DNA from: an uncultured Pelagibacteraceae bacterium | GTDB taxonomy: Bacteria; Pseudomonadota; Alphaproteobacteria; Pelagibacterales; Pelagibacteraceae | NCBI GenBank assembly: GCA_902571055.1 | Contig: CACGAM010000006.1 | Coordinates: forward strand, 1-47,560 | Direction: 5' to 3' | Length of the DNA: 47,560 nt | In this document: in pieces, positions 32,568-41,196 of the stretch | Layout: each line of letters begins with the position of its first letter | Position numbering within the stretch: position 1 is the first letter of the stretch | Notes under the pieces: model-generated | The model's database searches: none | Seen by the model: only the letters and a program-made list of their open reading frames with translations | What the model was told of the DNA's origin: nothing | Made by a program: the position numbers and the translations under genes

Positions 32568-32918
32568 CTAAAAAATAGTTGCTCCGAAAACTTTTACCTC
32601 TCCGCCCTCTTCTCCTAGCACAATTCTTCCGAGAAACTCACCTGGTATTTTTGAGCTGGTCTGTCTATAAAGAACAGTAATGTAATCTCCTCTTCTTAAA
32701 CAGCCAAAGGCCTCACATTCTTCTTTTAGGTTTGATATCAATTCATTATTGGCCCATTGTTTACCGAGCTCAACCTCGTTAGCTCCATAAAGCATCTGTG
32801 AAGAGAAGTCCTTAGTAAATCCACCGTAATCTTTAATATTTGAGCATTTAACTAAATTAGCCCACATTGGGTCAGCTATTTTGATGATTTCATCATCAGA
32901 CTTATCAAGTAAGCTCAT
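32568..32918 (-). CDS. Unknown 116-aa protein in the apr operon
   Basis: A soluble, acidic protein starting MSLLDKSDDEIIKIADPMWANLV. It has a helical N-terminal half and a beta-rich end (GDYITVLYRQTSSKIPGEFL, GRIVLGEEGGEVKVFG). Two or three cysteines are present (VKCSNIKD, CEAFGCLRRGD). It starts 10 bp after the aprA stop on the same strand, so it is almost certainly cotranscribed with aprMBA. I do not recognise the family. Its constant position behind aprA would suggest a helper of APS reductase or of sulfite handling, but that is inference. Confidence 0.75.
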   Translation of the reverse strand: MSLLDKSDDEIIKIADPMWANLVKCSNIKDYGGFTKDFSSQMLYGANEVELGKQWANNELISNLKEECEAFGCLRRGDYITVLYRQTSSKIPGEFLGRIVLGEEGGEVKVFGATIF

Positions 32919-32928
32919 AAGATTAACT

Positions 32929-34785
32929 TTAAGATGCTTGCTTTTTCTCTTTTTCGTCGATTATATGATAAACAGGCTTCTTTTCGAATTCAAATTTACC
33001 TGATTCTGTGTCTCTTTTTGATACTGTTAAACAATGCCAGTTTTCGTCATCTAATTTCATATGATCGCCTCTATAATAATATCCAGGCCATCTTGTCTCT
33101 TTTCTGTATAAGGTATGCTCTGTTACACACTGAGAGGTAATTGCTCTGTGTTTTAATTCCCAAGCTCTCATAAGTTGATGATAATCTTCAGCAGCTACAT
33201 GTTCTAAGTCTTCTTGTAACCAATCTAGCAATTCAAGACCTTTTTTAAGCAAATTCTCATTTGTCATGTAATTATTAGATAGTCCACCACAATATTCGTC
33301 CATGATTTTTTGCAATCTTTGTAAACCTTGAATAGGGGAAATATAACTTGGAGAAACAGTTCCACCTGTAATTTCATTTCTCCCAACAGTGTAATTTTCT
33401 AATGGTTTGTATATAGCCTCTTTAAGATCATTGTATTGTTTTTCAGAAACATCAATTCCATTTGCTTTTTTATCTTGAATATATTTTACTGCTGCTTTCG
33501 CCGCTAATCTACCCTCAGTAAAAGATCCTGAAGAAAATTTGTGTGCACTTCCACCCACAGTATCTCCTGCTCCAAATAAGCCGTCAACTGTTGTCATTCT
33601 ATTGTATCCCCAAAAATATTCATCAGGCGCTATATCCTCAGGTCCGCTAACCCACGCTCCAGAACAAGTAGCGTGTGAACCCATAACATATGGCTCAGAT
33701 GTAGTTAATTCAGGATTTGTATATTTGGGATCAATATTTTGTGAAGCCCAAACAACTGCTTGTCCAACTGTCATCCCTAAGAAATTTTCCCATCCAACTG
33801 TTTCTAAATGAGGATCTTGAAATGCCTCTTTAGTTACCATATGGATAGGTCCGCCTCCAGCAGCCATTTCTTGAATAAACGCATGATTTCTTAGACAAGT
33901 TGGAGTTGGGTGATGATCAATATATTCACCTACTAGACCTTTTGTTTGATCATACCATTTTTTTTCATAATTCTCACCATTTGCATTTTGTGTATATGTC
34001 TTTAAATGTAAAAAATATGCTCCAACAGGACCATATCCATCTTTAAATCTACAGAGAACAATTCTATTTTCCATTTGTGTCATTTTAGCACCAACAGCTA
34101 TTGGTAATGCATAAGCTGATCCATTACTCCAAGGCGCGTACCAAGTTCTTCCCATTCCTTCACCTACCGCTCTTGGTTTGAATATATGAGATGCGCCACC
34201 AGCACATATTATGACAGCTTTAGCTCTAAACACATGATAATCACCGGTTCTCATGTTGAACCCAACAGCACCTCCAATTCTATTTTCTTTACCTTCATCT
34301 TTTAAAAGATGGGTAATCATAATTCTGTTATAAACTTTATCTGCTGATTTTTTTGCAGCTTCTGCAACAATCGGTTTATAGCTTTCTCCATGGATCATAA
34401 TCTGCCATTTACCTTCACGTTGATATCTACCTTCTTTGTTTTTCATCATCGGAAGACCCCACTCATCAAACATATGAACAGTTGAATCTACATGTCTTGC
34501 CATGTCATAGCCCAAATCTTCTCTAACTAAGCCCATTAAATCGTTTCTTGCATATCTTACATGATCTTCAGGTTGATTTTCATTCCATTGCATACCCATG
34601 TAACAATTTATTGCATATAACCCTTGGGCCACAGCACCACTTCTATCTATATTAGCTTTTTCTACACAAACTATTTTTAAATCTCTTCCCCAATGTCTAG
34701 CTTCGAAGGTGGCACCTGTGCCTGCCATTCCCCCACCAACAACTAATATATCGCAATCTTCAAAAATAGTTTTATGTTTTGCCAT
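32929..34785 (-). CDS. aprA: Adenylylsulfate reductase, alpha subunit
   Basis: FAD-containing catalytic subunit (618 aa) that interconverts APS and sulfite plus AMP. The FAD-binding start is CDILVVGGGMAGTGATFEAR, followed by CVEKANIDRSGAVAQGL and the fumarate-reductase-like flavin contacts AVIICAGGASHIFKPRA and SHATCSGAWVSGPEDIAPDE. GLFGAGDTVGGSAHKFSSGS closes the site. In an aerobe the reaction would run toward sulfite oxidation, feeding ATP sulfurylase, which is not in this window. The start overlaps the aprB stop by one base. Confidence 0.95.
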   Translation of the reverse strand: MAKHKTIFEDCDILVVGGGMAGTGATFEARHWGRDLKIVCVEKANIDRSGAVAQGLYAINCYMGMQWNENQPEDHVRYARNDLMGLVREDLGYDMARHVDSTVHMFDEWGLPMMKNKEGRYQREGKWQIMIHGESYKPIVAEAAKKSADKVYNRIMITHLLKDEGKENRIGGAVGFNMRTGDYHVFRAKAVIICAGGASHIFKPRAVGEGMGRTWYAPWSNGSAYALPIAVGAKMTQMENRIVLCRFKDGYGPVGAYFLHLKTYTQNANGENYEKKWYDQTKGLVGEYIDHHPTPTCLRNHAFIQEMAAGGGPIHMVTKEAFQDPHLETVGWENFLGMTVGQAVVWASQNIDPKYTNPELTTSEPYVMGSHATCSGAWVSGPEDIAPDEYFWGYNRMTTVDGLFGAGDTVGGSAHKFSSGSFTEGRLAAKAAVKYIQDKKANGIDVSEKQYNDLKEAIYKPLENYTVGRNEITGGTVSPSYISPIQGLQRLQKIMDEYCGGLSNNYMTNENLLKKGLELLDWLQEDLEHVAAEDYHQLMRAWELKHRAITSQCVTEHTLYRKETRWPGYYYRGDHMKLDDENWHCLTVSKRDTESGKFEFEKKPVYHIIDEKEKKQAS

Positions 34786-35255
34786 TAATAATAAACTCCT
34801 TTTTTAAAGGTTTCTTTATTAATAGTCGGTAGATCTTTATTTGTATTTAAACCATTTGGTTCGTTGTAAAGAATTTGTGACTGTATCTCACCTTGGTTTG
34901 GAGTATCACCTTCAGAAAGTTTTGGAATGTGCTTACCCCATGGTTTTGTAGTAATTGGTGACACGAAATTTTTTTCTGTTCCATTTCTAAACTTAATTCT
35001 CCAAGAAATTTTTCCTTTTTCTTCTTCTCTTCTTACTCTAACGCTATGTCCCATTGGTGCAAAATCAGCATAGCCTCTGACATCAATTGCATGGTTTGGA
35101 CATGCTTTAACACAGGAATAACATTCCCAACAAAAATTTGGTTCTATATTTTTTGCTCTTCTAATATTTTCGTCTATATGCATTATATCTGAGGGACAAA
35201 TATCAACGCAGTGCCCACATCCATCGCATCTAGTCATGTATACAAAAGTTGACAT
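34785..35255 (-). CDS. aprB: Adenylylsulfate reductase, beta subunit
   Basis: Iron-sulfur subunit (156 aa) that passes electrons between the AprA flavin and the membrane anchor. Two ferredoxin motifs are clear: C10, C13, C16 and C20 in CDGCGHCVDICPSD, and C42, C45, C48 and C52 in CWECYSCVKACP, giving two [4Fe-4S] clusters. The C-terminal tail after residue 70 is typical of AprB and wraps around AprA. It starts 31 bp after the aprM stop and overlaps aprA by one base, so the subunits are made together. Confidence 0.95.
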   Translation of the reverse strand: MSTFVYMTRCDGCGHCVDICPSDIMHIDENIRRAKNIEPNFCWECYSCVKACPNHAIDVRGYADFAPMGHSVRVRREEEKGKISWRIKFRNGTEKNFVSPITTKPWGKHIPKLSEGDTPNQGEIQSQILYNEPNGLNTNKDLPTINKETFKKGVYY

Positions 35256-35286
35256 AATTTATAAATTCTCCTTAAATAATAACATA

Positions 35287-36087
35287 TTAATAGTGTTTTG
35301 GCTCTTCTCTTTTGATACCTAGGCCAAATTGCTCCGGTCCATCAGCTTCTGGTGGTAAATTATCCCTTGATCCGTCAGCTTCAGCAAGATTTTTTTGAAT
35401 TGCAGCACCAGGTTTATAAAACATGTGTGCAAATTTGGACCAATAAACTCCACCAAAAAGAATCAAATTAGCTATTACGTAAAAAATTAAAAATACTTTA
35501 TCATCCCATCTATTACCAAGATTCATATTTTGTAGATAAGACCAAATAATTCCAAATAAAGAGGTTGCTATCAATGCTAAAACAAAAAGATCAGCTTTTA
35601 TAATTCTGTACCATGGTTGAGCTTCTGAATATACATCTACTCTAAGAAAAAACCAAAACCAACAACCGCCTAATACGGTTAGAATGCCTCCTACATGCCA
35701 TAGGATAGGCCAAATATCAGGAGTTACCGAAGAAGGGCTAGTGTACATAAAAACCATAACAACTGTTGAAATCCAAAATAAAATAGTACCATACATTCCC
35801 ATTACATGAGCAGCTCTTCTTTTTCCTGCTCCAAGTTCGGAAGTAGTTGCAATATCACTTACCACAGTTTTTGATAGCACTTTAATCCGTTCACTTGTTG
35901 ATAATGTTTTGACTGCATTTTTTTTTGCTTTTTTTGCGTTATCAAAAAAATATTTTACGTTTTTTTTATGTATCATGTCCATAACAGTACCTAGCACTAT
36001 TAATGCAATCATTGTTATCACAAATACTTGCATGAATATTGGGGCGACACTTTCAGTTAGTGTATAATAAGGGTTTGTTGAAAACAT
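35287..36087 (-). CDS. aprM: AprM-type membrane anchor of APS reductase
   Basis: A 266-residue membrane protein with about five helices. The start at 36087 is chosen because GGAGG lies 8 bases upstream on the minus strand; a GTG five codons earlier would overlap that site. Helices hold histidines suitable for heme or quinone sites (KRRAAHVMGMYGTILFW, ILWHVGGILTVLGGCWFWF). These resemble the heterodisulfide-reductase/nitrate-reductase gamma-like anchors. First gene of aprM-aprB-aprA, it probably links AprAB to the quinone pool. The name AprM follows usage for sulfur-oxidiser type clusters; assignment is by position and topology. Confidence 0.82.
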   Translation of the reverse strand: MFSTNPYYTLTESVAPIFMQVFVITMIALIVLGTVMDMIHKKNVKYFFDNAKKAKKNAVKTLSTSERIKVLSKTVVSDIATTSELGAGKRRAAHVMGMYGTILFWISTVVMVFMYTSPSSVTPDIWPILWHVGGILTVLGGCWFWFFLRVDVYSEAQPWYRIIKADLFVLALIATSLFGIIWSYLQNMNLGNRWDDKVFLIFYVIANLILFGGVYWSKFAHMFYKPGAAIQKNLAEADGSRDNLPPEADGPEQFGLGIKREEPKHY

Positions 36088-36146
36088 TATTTGAACCTCC
36101 ACAATTTAAAACAATTCTAAATTTGTAATATAGTTAAATTAATAGA

Positions 36147-36917
36147 TCAACTGTAATATCTTGGACACTTAGTAACAGCTTTATTATAATATTTCTTAAG
36201 AATTTTATAGTGTTTTAGGCTTTTTCTTCTCCACATCACACCTTGAACGTTTGTCGCTGAAATAACACCTTTTCCAGAACCAACTAAAATTATTTCACTG
36301 TAATCTTTTAGATTCTTTAAATGGATATTTGAGTAATTTATAATAAATTTTTTGTCGAAAAATTTAAGTGTAATTCCTTTATAAAAATTTTTCTTTGGAG
36401 AAAATAATTTATTATTTTTTACAAATATTAAATTAGCTGTTGCTGTTTCGTATATTTGGTTATTAAATATTAAGACTAAATCAGAGGATTTTGAATTGAT
36501 ATTTTGCATATTTTTTAAAATAAATTTGTATTTAAGATTTTTGTATTCAGGACTTAGTCTTTTATATTTTAATAGTTTTAGTTTAAAATTTTTACTTGGG
36601 GCAATTCTATTTCTTATAGATATTGAAATTAATTTATTAGTAATAGCTAATCTTAATAAATGATTATATTTTTTACTTCTTTTTAAATTTATTTTTAAAA
36701 TTTGATTTAATTTGGATTTTATATTTTTTTTAAAAATTTTGTAATCTTTTGTAGAATTAATCAAATTGTTTAAGTGATTTTTTAAAAAAATAATTTTAAA
36801 AGGCTTTCCTATTACTCGCATAGTTGTAAATACACCATGAGAACCCCATAAATCTTTAAATGGTACTTCTTTTAAAGAACTAGTTAGATAAGATTTTTTT
36901 AATAATAAAGTCGCCAT
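36147..36917 (-). CDS. pabC: Aminodeoxychorismate lyase-like class IV aminotransferase
   Basis: PLP enzyme that would release p-aminobenzoate and pyruvate from aminodeoxychorismate for folate synthesis. The 256-residue protein has the early GSHGVFTTMRVIGKPF (family G-x-G-x-F segment), the candidate PLP Lys in LKYKFILKNMQ, and IYETATANLIFVKNN (E-x4-N). VGSGKGVISATNVQGV at the end is the phosphate-binding loop. It overlaps the pabA end by 38 bp, unusually long, but no later in-frame ATG keeps the GSHGVF motif. The other two pab genes lie upstream, supporting PabC over D-amino-acid or branched-chain transaminases. Confidence 0.82.
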   Translation of the reverse strand: MATLLLKKSYLTSSLKEVPFKDLWGSHGVFTTMRVIGKPFKIIFLKNHLNNLINSTKDYKIFKKNIKSKLNQILKINLKRSKKYNHLLRLAITNKLISISIRNRIAPSKNFKLKLLKYKRLSPEYKNLKYKFILKNMQNINSKSSDLVLIFNNQIYETATANLIFVKNNKLFSPKKNFYKGITLKFFDKKFIINYSNIHLKNLKDYSEIILVGSGKGVISATNVQGVMWRRKSLKHYKILKKYYNKAVTKCPRYYS

Positions 36918-37437
36918 TTTCAGTTAAGAATGATTCAGGATGAAATTGAAAACCATAAATTTTATTTTTTGTATCCTCAATAGCCATCGGTATATTAGTT
37001 TTACTACATCGCATTGTGACCCTTAGATAATTTGAACTAAAAGGTTCACGTAATTTTAACGAGTGATACCTTCCAACTTTAAAAGTTTTATTTTTTTTAA
37101 ATATTTTGCTTTTATTTGTAACTTTTACTTTAGATTGATAACCGTGATATATATTTTTTTGTTGAATTATTTTTCCTTTTTCATTGTAAAGTATTTGCTG
37201 GTAACCTAAACAAATTCCAATTATTTTTTTCTTTCCTTTAAAATTTTTATAAATTTTGGATGTTTGAGGGTAATCCTTTGGTGCGCCAGGTCCAGGTGAT
37301 AATACTATTGTCTCAGAGCTATTTAATATTTTATGGTCTACATTAAAATAATTTGTACAATAAACTTTATCAAACTTCCTAAATTGATGAACAACATTCC
37401 ATGTAAAAGAGTCTTGATGATCAATAACATATATCAT
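36880..37437 (-). CDS. pabA: Aminodeoxychorismate/anthranilate synthase glutamine amidotransferase
   Basis: Class I glutamine amidotransferase (185 aa) supplying ammonia to PabB. The start YVIDHQDSFTWNVVHQFRKF is the standard TrpG/PabA opening. The oxyanion loop is VLSPGPGAPKDYP, the nucleophile Cys is in GICLGYQQIL (usual GxCLGHQ, here Tyr for His), and the triad His-Glu is in GFQFHPESFLTENG. PabA and TrpG cannot be separated by sequence alone; the pabB-pabA-pabC order favours PabA. It overlaps pabB by 4 bp. Confidence 0.87.
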   Translation of the reverse strand: MIYVIDHQDSFTWNVVHQFRKFDKVYCTNYFNVDHKILNSSETIVLSPGPGAPKDYPQTSKIYKNFKGKKKIIGICLGYQQILYNEKGKIIQQKNIYHGYQSKVKVTNKSKIFKKNKTFKVGRYHSLKLREPFSSNYLRVTMRCSKTNIPMAIEDTKNKIYGFQFHPESFLTENGDFIIKKILSN

Positions 37438-38648
37438 TTGTATAATTCCAATAATGATTTTGCTTTAATATAATTTTCATTAAATTCTTTTTTAGCCGTA
37501 CTGTCTAAGACTACTCCTGATGCAGCTGATATCTCTGAAAAATTTTTATAGTTTAAAATGGACCTTATAATAATATTAAATCTCATATCTTTATTATATT
37601 TAATGTAACCAAAGCTTCCTGTATAAATATTTCTATCCTCGTTTTCTTGATTGTTTAAAAGCTCTAAAGTTCTAATTTTTGGACATCCTATAACAGATCC
37701 ACCAGGCATCATTGATTTGATTATATCTTTTAAGTCAATTTTATTAATTAATTGACCTTTAACTAAAGTAACATAGTGATAAAGATGTTTATACTCCTCA
37801 ACAAATTTCTTTTTAAATATTTTTACAGTACCTGGCTTACAAATTTTAGATAAGTCACTTCTTTCCATATCTACAATCATATTGTGTTCTTTTGTCTCTT
37901 TAATATTGTTTTTGAAAAATTTTAAAGCTTTTTTCTTATCTAAACCTTTATTTTTTTTTAATGTACCCGCAATTGGTTTAGTAAAAATATTTGAGCCTTT
38001 TTTATTGATTAATGTTTCGGGCGAGCAACTAACTATTGAAAAATCCTTATCTCTTATCATAAATGCCTCAGGAGAAGCATTTACCTTCATTAACTTCCAA
38101 AAAAAATTAATAGGGTTTATCTTTGATTTATTCCTATATTTGGTACAAATTTTTATCTGATAAGTTTCACCTTGTCTTATTTTTCTTGAAAAGTAATTAA
38201 AAATTTTCTGATATTTAGGAAATTTTATATTCATTTTGAAAGGACTTGATACTTGAGTTTTTTGAAAACTTATTTTTAATTTTTTATGCTTAAGTTTAGA
38301 TACTATTTTAATACTATCTCTAATCTTTATAATGGTCTCTGGTTTGTAAAATATACCTTTATAGAAGTTGCTTTTTTTTTGGTTTACAGTTTTTAAACCA
38401 ATTAAATTGCATAGTAAATCATAACCAAAAAAACCTATCATCAAATCTGTTTCTTTACTGTAATTTTTTTTATTAAAAGATTTAAAAAATTTATTTATAT
38501 TTCTATTTGTTAAAATAATTTTTTTTGAAAAATGAGTGTAAATATTATAACCATTTTCTACTTTATAGATTATTAAAGGTTCATCAGATTGGTAAAGACA
38601 CTCCAAATAGGGGTTAAATTTAAATTTATACTTTTTGTAATCTTTCAA
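37434..38648 (-). CDS. pabB: Aminodeoxychorismate synthase component I
   Basis: Chorismate-binding enzyme (404 aa) that makes 4-amino-4-deoxychorismate with ammonia from PabA. Core motifs: SIVSCSPETLINKKG, TKPIAGTLKKNKG near residues 224-236, EHNMIVDMERSDLSKIC and SMMPGGSVIGCPKIRTLELL. SAASGVVLDSTAKKEF is near the end. At the place where E. coli PabB has a catalytic Lys (PIKGT), A228 gives PIAGT as in anthranilate synthases. Context with PabC still favours PabB. A component I of anthranilate synthase is the main alternative. Its start lies inside the 3' end of the MFS gene (23-bp overlap). Confidence 0.82.
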   Translation of the reverse strand: MKDYKKYKFKFNPYLECLYQSDEPLIIYKVENGYNIYTHFSKKIILTNRNINKFFKSFNKKNYSKETDLMIGFFGYDLLCNLIGLKTVNQKKSNFYKGIFYKPETIIKIRDSIKIVSKLKHKKLKISFQKTQVSSPFKMNIKFPKYQKIFNYFSRKIRQGETYQIKICTKYRNKSKINPINFFWKLMKVNASPEAFMIRDKDFSIVSCSPETLINKKGSNIFTKPIAGTLKKNKGLDKKKALKFFKNNIKETKEHNMIVDMERSDLSKICKPGTVKIFKKKFVEEYKHLYHYVTLVKGQLINKIDLKDIIKSMMPGGSVIGCPKIRTLELLNNQENEDRNIYTGSFGYIKYNKDMRFNIIIRSILNYKNFSEISAASGVVLDSTAKKEFNENYIKAKSLLELYK

Positions 38649-39855
38649 CTGACTTCTCTTTTATTGGTAAGTGTATTAAACCTGCAAATACAGATAATGC
38701 AATTGCCAAATACCACGCATAGTCATATGATCCGTAAATGTCGTAGAACAATCCCCCAAGATAAGCACCAAAAAAAGAGCCAATTTGATGGCTTAAAAAA
38801 ACCAATCCATAAAGTAATCCTAGATACCTTGTTCCAAATATATGCGCAACAATTCCGCTTGTTGCGGGCACAGTTGATAACCATAAAAGCCCAAAACTCG
38901 CTCCAAAAATTATAGATGAAATATTGCTTGGAGGTAGAAAAATAAACGCAATAATTGAAATACCTCTTAAAAAATAAATAACACTTAAAATAATTTTCTT
39001 ACTCATTTTAGCTGACAAGTAACCACTTAATAATGACCCAAAAATATTGAATAGCCCGATTAGAGATAATATCATAGCTGCTGTCCAGTCACCAAGTCCT
39101 CTATCAATCACATATTTAGGAACATGAGTTCCAACTAAAGTGATATGAAATCCACAAACAAAAAAGCCAGATATTAATAACAAATAACTTTTATTACTAA
39201 AAGCCTCACTTAAAGATTGAAAAGCAGTTTGTTTTTGACTTGTTATTGAATCAACTGAACTTTCATTTTCATTAGGTGATCTAACAAAATAAGCAATCAC
39301 AAAGCCAATACTTAAAAATACAATAAAGTAAAATAGTGTATCAACCCATCCATTATTAGCTAAAGAATAATTAGTGAATAAAGGTGATATGAAATATCCA
39401 AATGATCCGGTTGCAGTTACAAGACTCATTGCAATAGTCCTATTTGAAAGAGGGAAATGTTTTCCAACAATTGACATGGGGATACTTATTGCTGTACCTC
39501 CACAACCTATACCAATTAATACACCTAAACTTATTTGGAAATATAGGCCTGTATTTGGGCCAGTATATAAAAAGTATACTCCTAAGATATAAAATATAAA
39601 TGCAAGCATTATTGCTTTATGTCCTCCATATTTATCCGCGATAGCTCCAAAAATAGGTCCTGAAAGTCCCCATCCAAGCATTTGAATTCCGATAGCTAAT
39701 CCAAATTCAGTATTTGAAATTCCAAGGTCTATATTAAAATCCATAAAAAACATTCCAAATACCTGTCTAACACTCAAAGATATTAGAACTACTAGGCAGG
39801 CTGCTATCAAAGTAGTTAAGGCTAATTTGTTTGTTATAAATTTGTCTGTGGTCAT
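38626..39855 (-). CDS. MFS transporter (OFA/monocarboxylate-like)
   Basis: A 409-residue, 12-helix transporter. The family A-loop signature is GAIADKYGGHKAIMLAF after helix 2, and GIGCGGTAISIPMSIVGKHFPLSNR holds the helix 4-5 motif. LLSGYLSAKMSKKIIL is the mirrored loop in the second half. Overall form resembles the oxalate/formate or monocarboxylate branch of MFS. The substrate is unknown. It overlaps the cystathionine beta-lyase stop by 4 bp and the pabB start by 23 bp, so the whole pab-MFS-metC block may be one transcript. Confidence 0.82.
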   Translation of the reverse strand: MTTDKFITNKLALTTLIAACLVVLISLSVRQVFGMFFMDFNIDLGISNTEFGLAIGIQMLGWGLSGPIFGAIADKYGGHKAIMLAFIFYILGVYFLYTGPNTGLYFQISLGVLIGIGCGGTAISIPMSIVGKHFPLSNRTIAMSLVTATGSFGYFISPLFTNYSLANNGWVDTLFYFIVFLSIGFVIAYFVRSPNENESSVDSITSQKQTAFQSLSEAFSNKSYLLLISGFFVCGFHITLVGTHVPKYVIDRGLGDWTAAMILSLIGLFNIFGSLLSGYLSAKMSKKIILSVIYFLRGISIIAFIFLPPSNISSIIFGASFGLLWLSTVPATSGIVAHIFGTRYLGLLYGLVFLSHQIGSFFGAYLGGLFYDIYGSYDYAWYLAIALSVFAGLIHLPIKEKSVERLQKV

Positions 39856-41027
39856 TTTAAAAATCTTAAGGATTTTTTAATATCATTAATTAGATCTTTT
39901 GAATCTTCTAATCCAATATGTAATCTTACAATATACTCATTTTTTTTTAAACTAAGATATTTCCTATTACCTTGTTCTTTTATTTCTTGATGCAAAGCCA
40001 AACTTTCATATCCTCCCCAACTATAACCATGACTGAAAAATTTAAGTGAATTGACAAATTTATCGACTGAATTTTTATTTTTTACTTTTATTTTTAAACC
40101 CATTAATCCTGATGATCCTGTATAATATTTTTTCCAATATTTATAATTTTTTTGATTTTTTTTGTGAGGATACAAAACTTCTATATTCTTTTTTTTCGAT
40201 AAAAACTTTGCTATTTTGATTGCATTATCCTGATGTTTATCTAATCTGACATCTAGTGTCCTAATTCCCCTCATTATAAGATAGGCGTCATCGGGACTTA
40301 ATCTTAGACCTGTCATGTTCTGAGCTTTAATTACTTTATTAAATACTCTTTTACTTACTGCTAGACTTCCTCCCATAACGTCAGAATGGCCTGAATAATA
40401 TTTTGTTGCAGATACAATTGATAAATCAAAACCAATTTTTATAGGTTTTAAGAAATATGGTGTTGCCCAGGTATTATCGATCGCTGTTAAGACTTTATGT
40501 TTTTTTGCAAAAGAAATGATTTTACCTAAATCTTGGAATTCAAAAGTATTGCTTCCTGGGTTTTCAACATAAATTAATTTTGTTTTTTTTGTGAAATTTT
40601 TTTTTATAGTATCTAAATTGTTTGGATCGTAAAATTTAGTTTTAATATCAAACTCTTTCAAATAATTTTCTGTTAATAATCTTGTTGGGCTATATATTGG
40701 ATCTGCGATTATAATTTCATCATTTGGTCTTAAAATGCTAAATAGACACAAAAAAACAGATCCAAAACCAGTTGGTGTTAAAAAAGTATGATAAGATTCT
40801 TCTAAATTGGTTAAAATTTTTTCAAGTTCAAATGTTGTTGCAGTACCTTGCCTTCCATATTCAAAATGTCCTCCTCTAGGATTTTTTAAATTTTTCCTCT
40901 GAACTTTTCTTAAATCAGACATTGATTTAAAGACCATAGTTGAGGTTCTTACCAATGGTGGGTTAACTGAACGGGTTATGTAGTCTTTGTATGTATGTTT
41001 TAAAAAAGTTTTGACAGATTTAACCAT
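39852..41027 (-). CDS. metC: Cystathionine beta-lyase
   Basis: PLP enzyme (391 aa) cleaving cystathionine to homocysteine, pyruvate and ammonia. Motifs: YGRQGTATTFELEKIL near residue 57, LTPTGFGSVFLCLFS, YVENPGSNTFEFQD, and AIDNTWATPYFLKPIKIGFD. The PLP Lys is in SIVSATKYYSGHSDVMGGSL. The YSGHSDVMGG form is that of MetC-type lyases rather than gamma-synthases. Related cysteine-S-conjugate lyases look the same. It heads a minus-strand block and faces the 27-aa gene across 74 bp. SAR11 cells are limited in sulfur assimilation, so MetC may act mainly in recycling. Confidence 0.87.
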   Translation of the reverse strand: MVKSVKTFLKHTYKDYITRSVNPPLVRTSTMVFKSMSDLRKVQRKNLKNPRGGHFEYGRQGTATTFELEKILTNLEESYHTFLTPTGFGSVFLCLFSILRPNDEIIIADPIYSPTRLLTENYLKEFDIKTKFYDPNNLDTIKKNFTKKTKLIYVENPGSNTFEFQDLGKIISFAKKHKVLTAIDNTWATPYFLKPIKIGFDLSIVSATKYYSGHSDVMGGSLAVSKRVFNKVIKAQNMTGLRLSPDDAYLIMRGIRTLDVRLDKHQDNAIKIAKFLSKKKNIEVLYPHKKNQKNYKYWKKYYTGSSGLMGLKIKVKNKNSVDKFVNSLKFFSHGYSWGGYESLALHQEIKEQGNRKYLSLKKNEYIVRLHIGLEDSKDLINDIKKSLRFLK

Positions 41028-41101
41028 AAATAAATTTGATAAGTAAGTTTGACAATGCTATATCCCACAAATAAGTCAATAAAATTATAAATAAGGAGAT
41101 T

Positions 41102-41185
41102 ATGGGTTACCCAAAAAAACATAGAGGCCGAAGAAAAATGGGCTCAAAAAAAAGAAGAGCGAGAAAAAAGAATAAAAAGAAATAA
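41102..41185 (+). CDS. Very small basic peptide, 27 aa, ribosome-associated-like
   Basis: ATG at 41102 to TAA at 41183-41185, preceded by AAGGAG three bases upstream, a strong ribosome-binding site. The product begins MGYPKKHRGRRKMGSKKR and is more than half Lys and Arg, ending KNKKK. Such composition matches short ribosome-associated or nucleic-acid-binding peptides (bTHX-like in style, though not in sequence). A -35-like TTGACA at 41049-41054 lies upstream, without a convincing -10 box. Low-complexity AAA-rich DNA can mimic such a frame, so confidence is moderate. Confidence 0.6.
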   Translation: MGYPKKHRGRRKMGSKKRRARKKNKKK

Positions 41186-41196
41186 GAAATCTTAAA

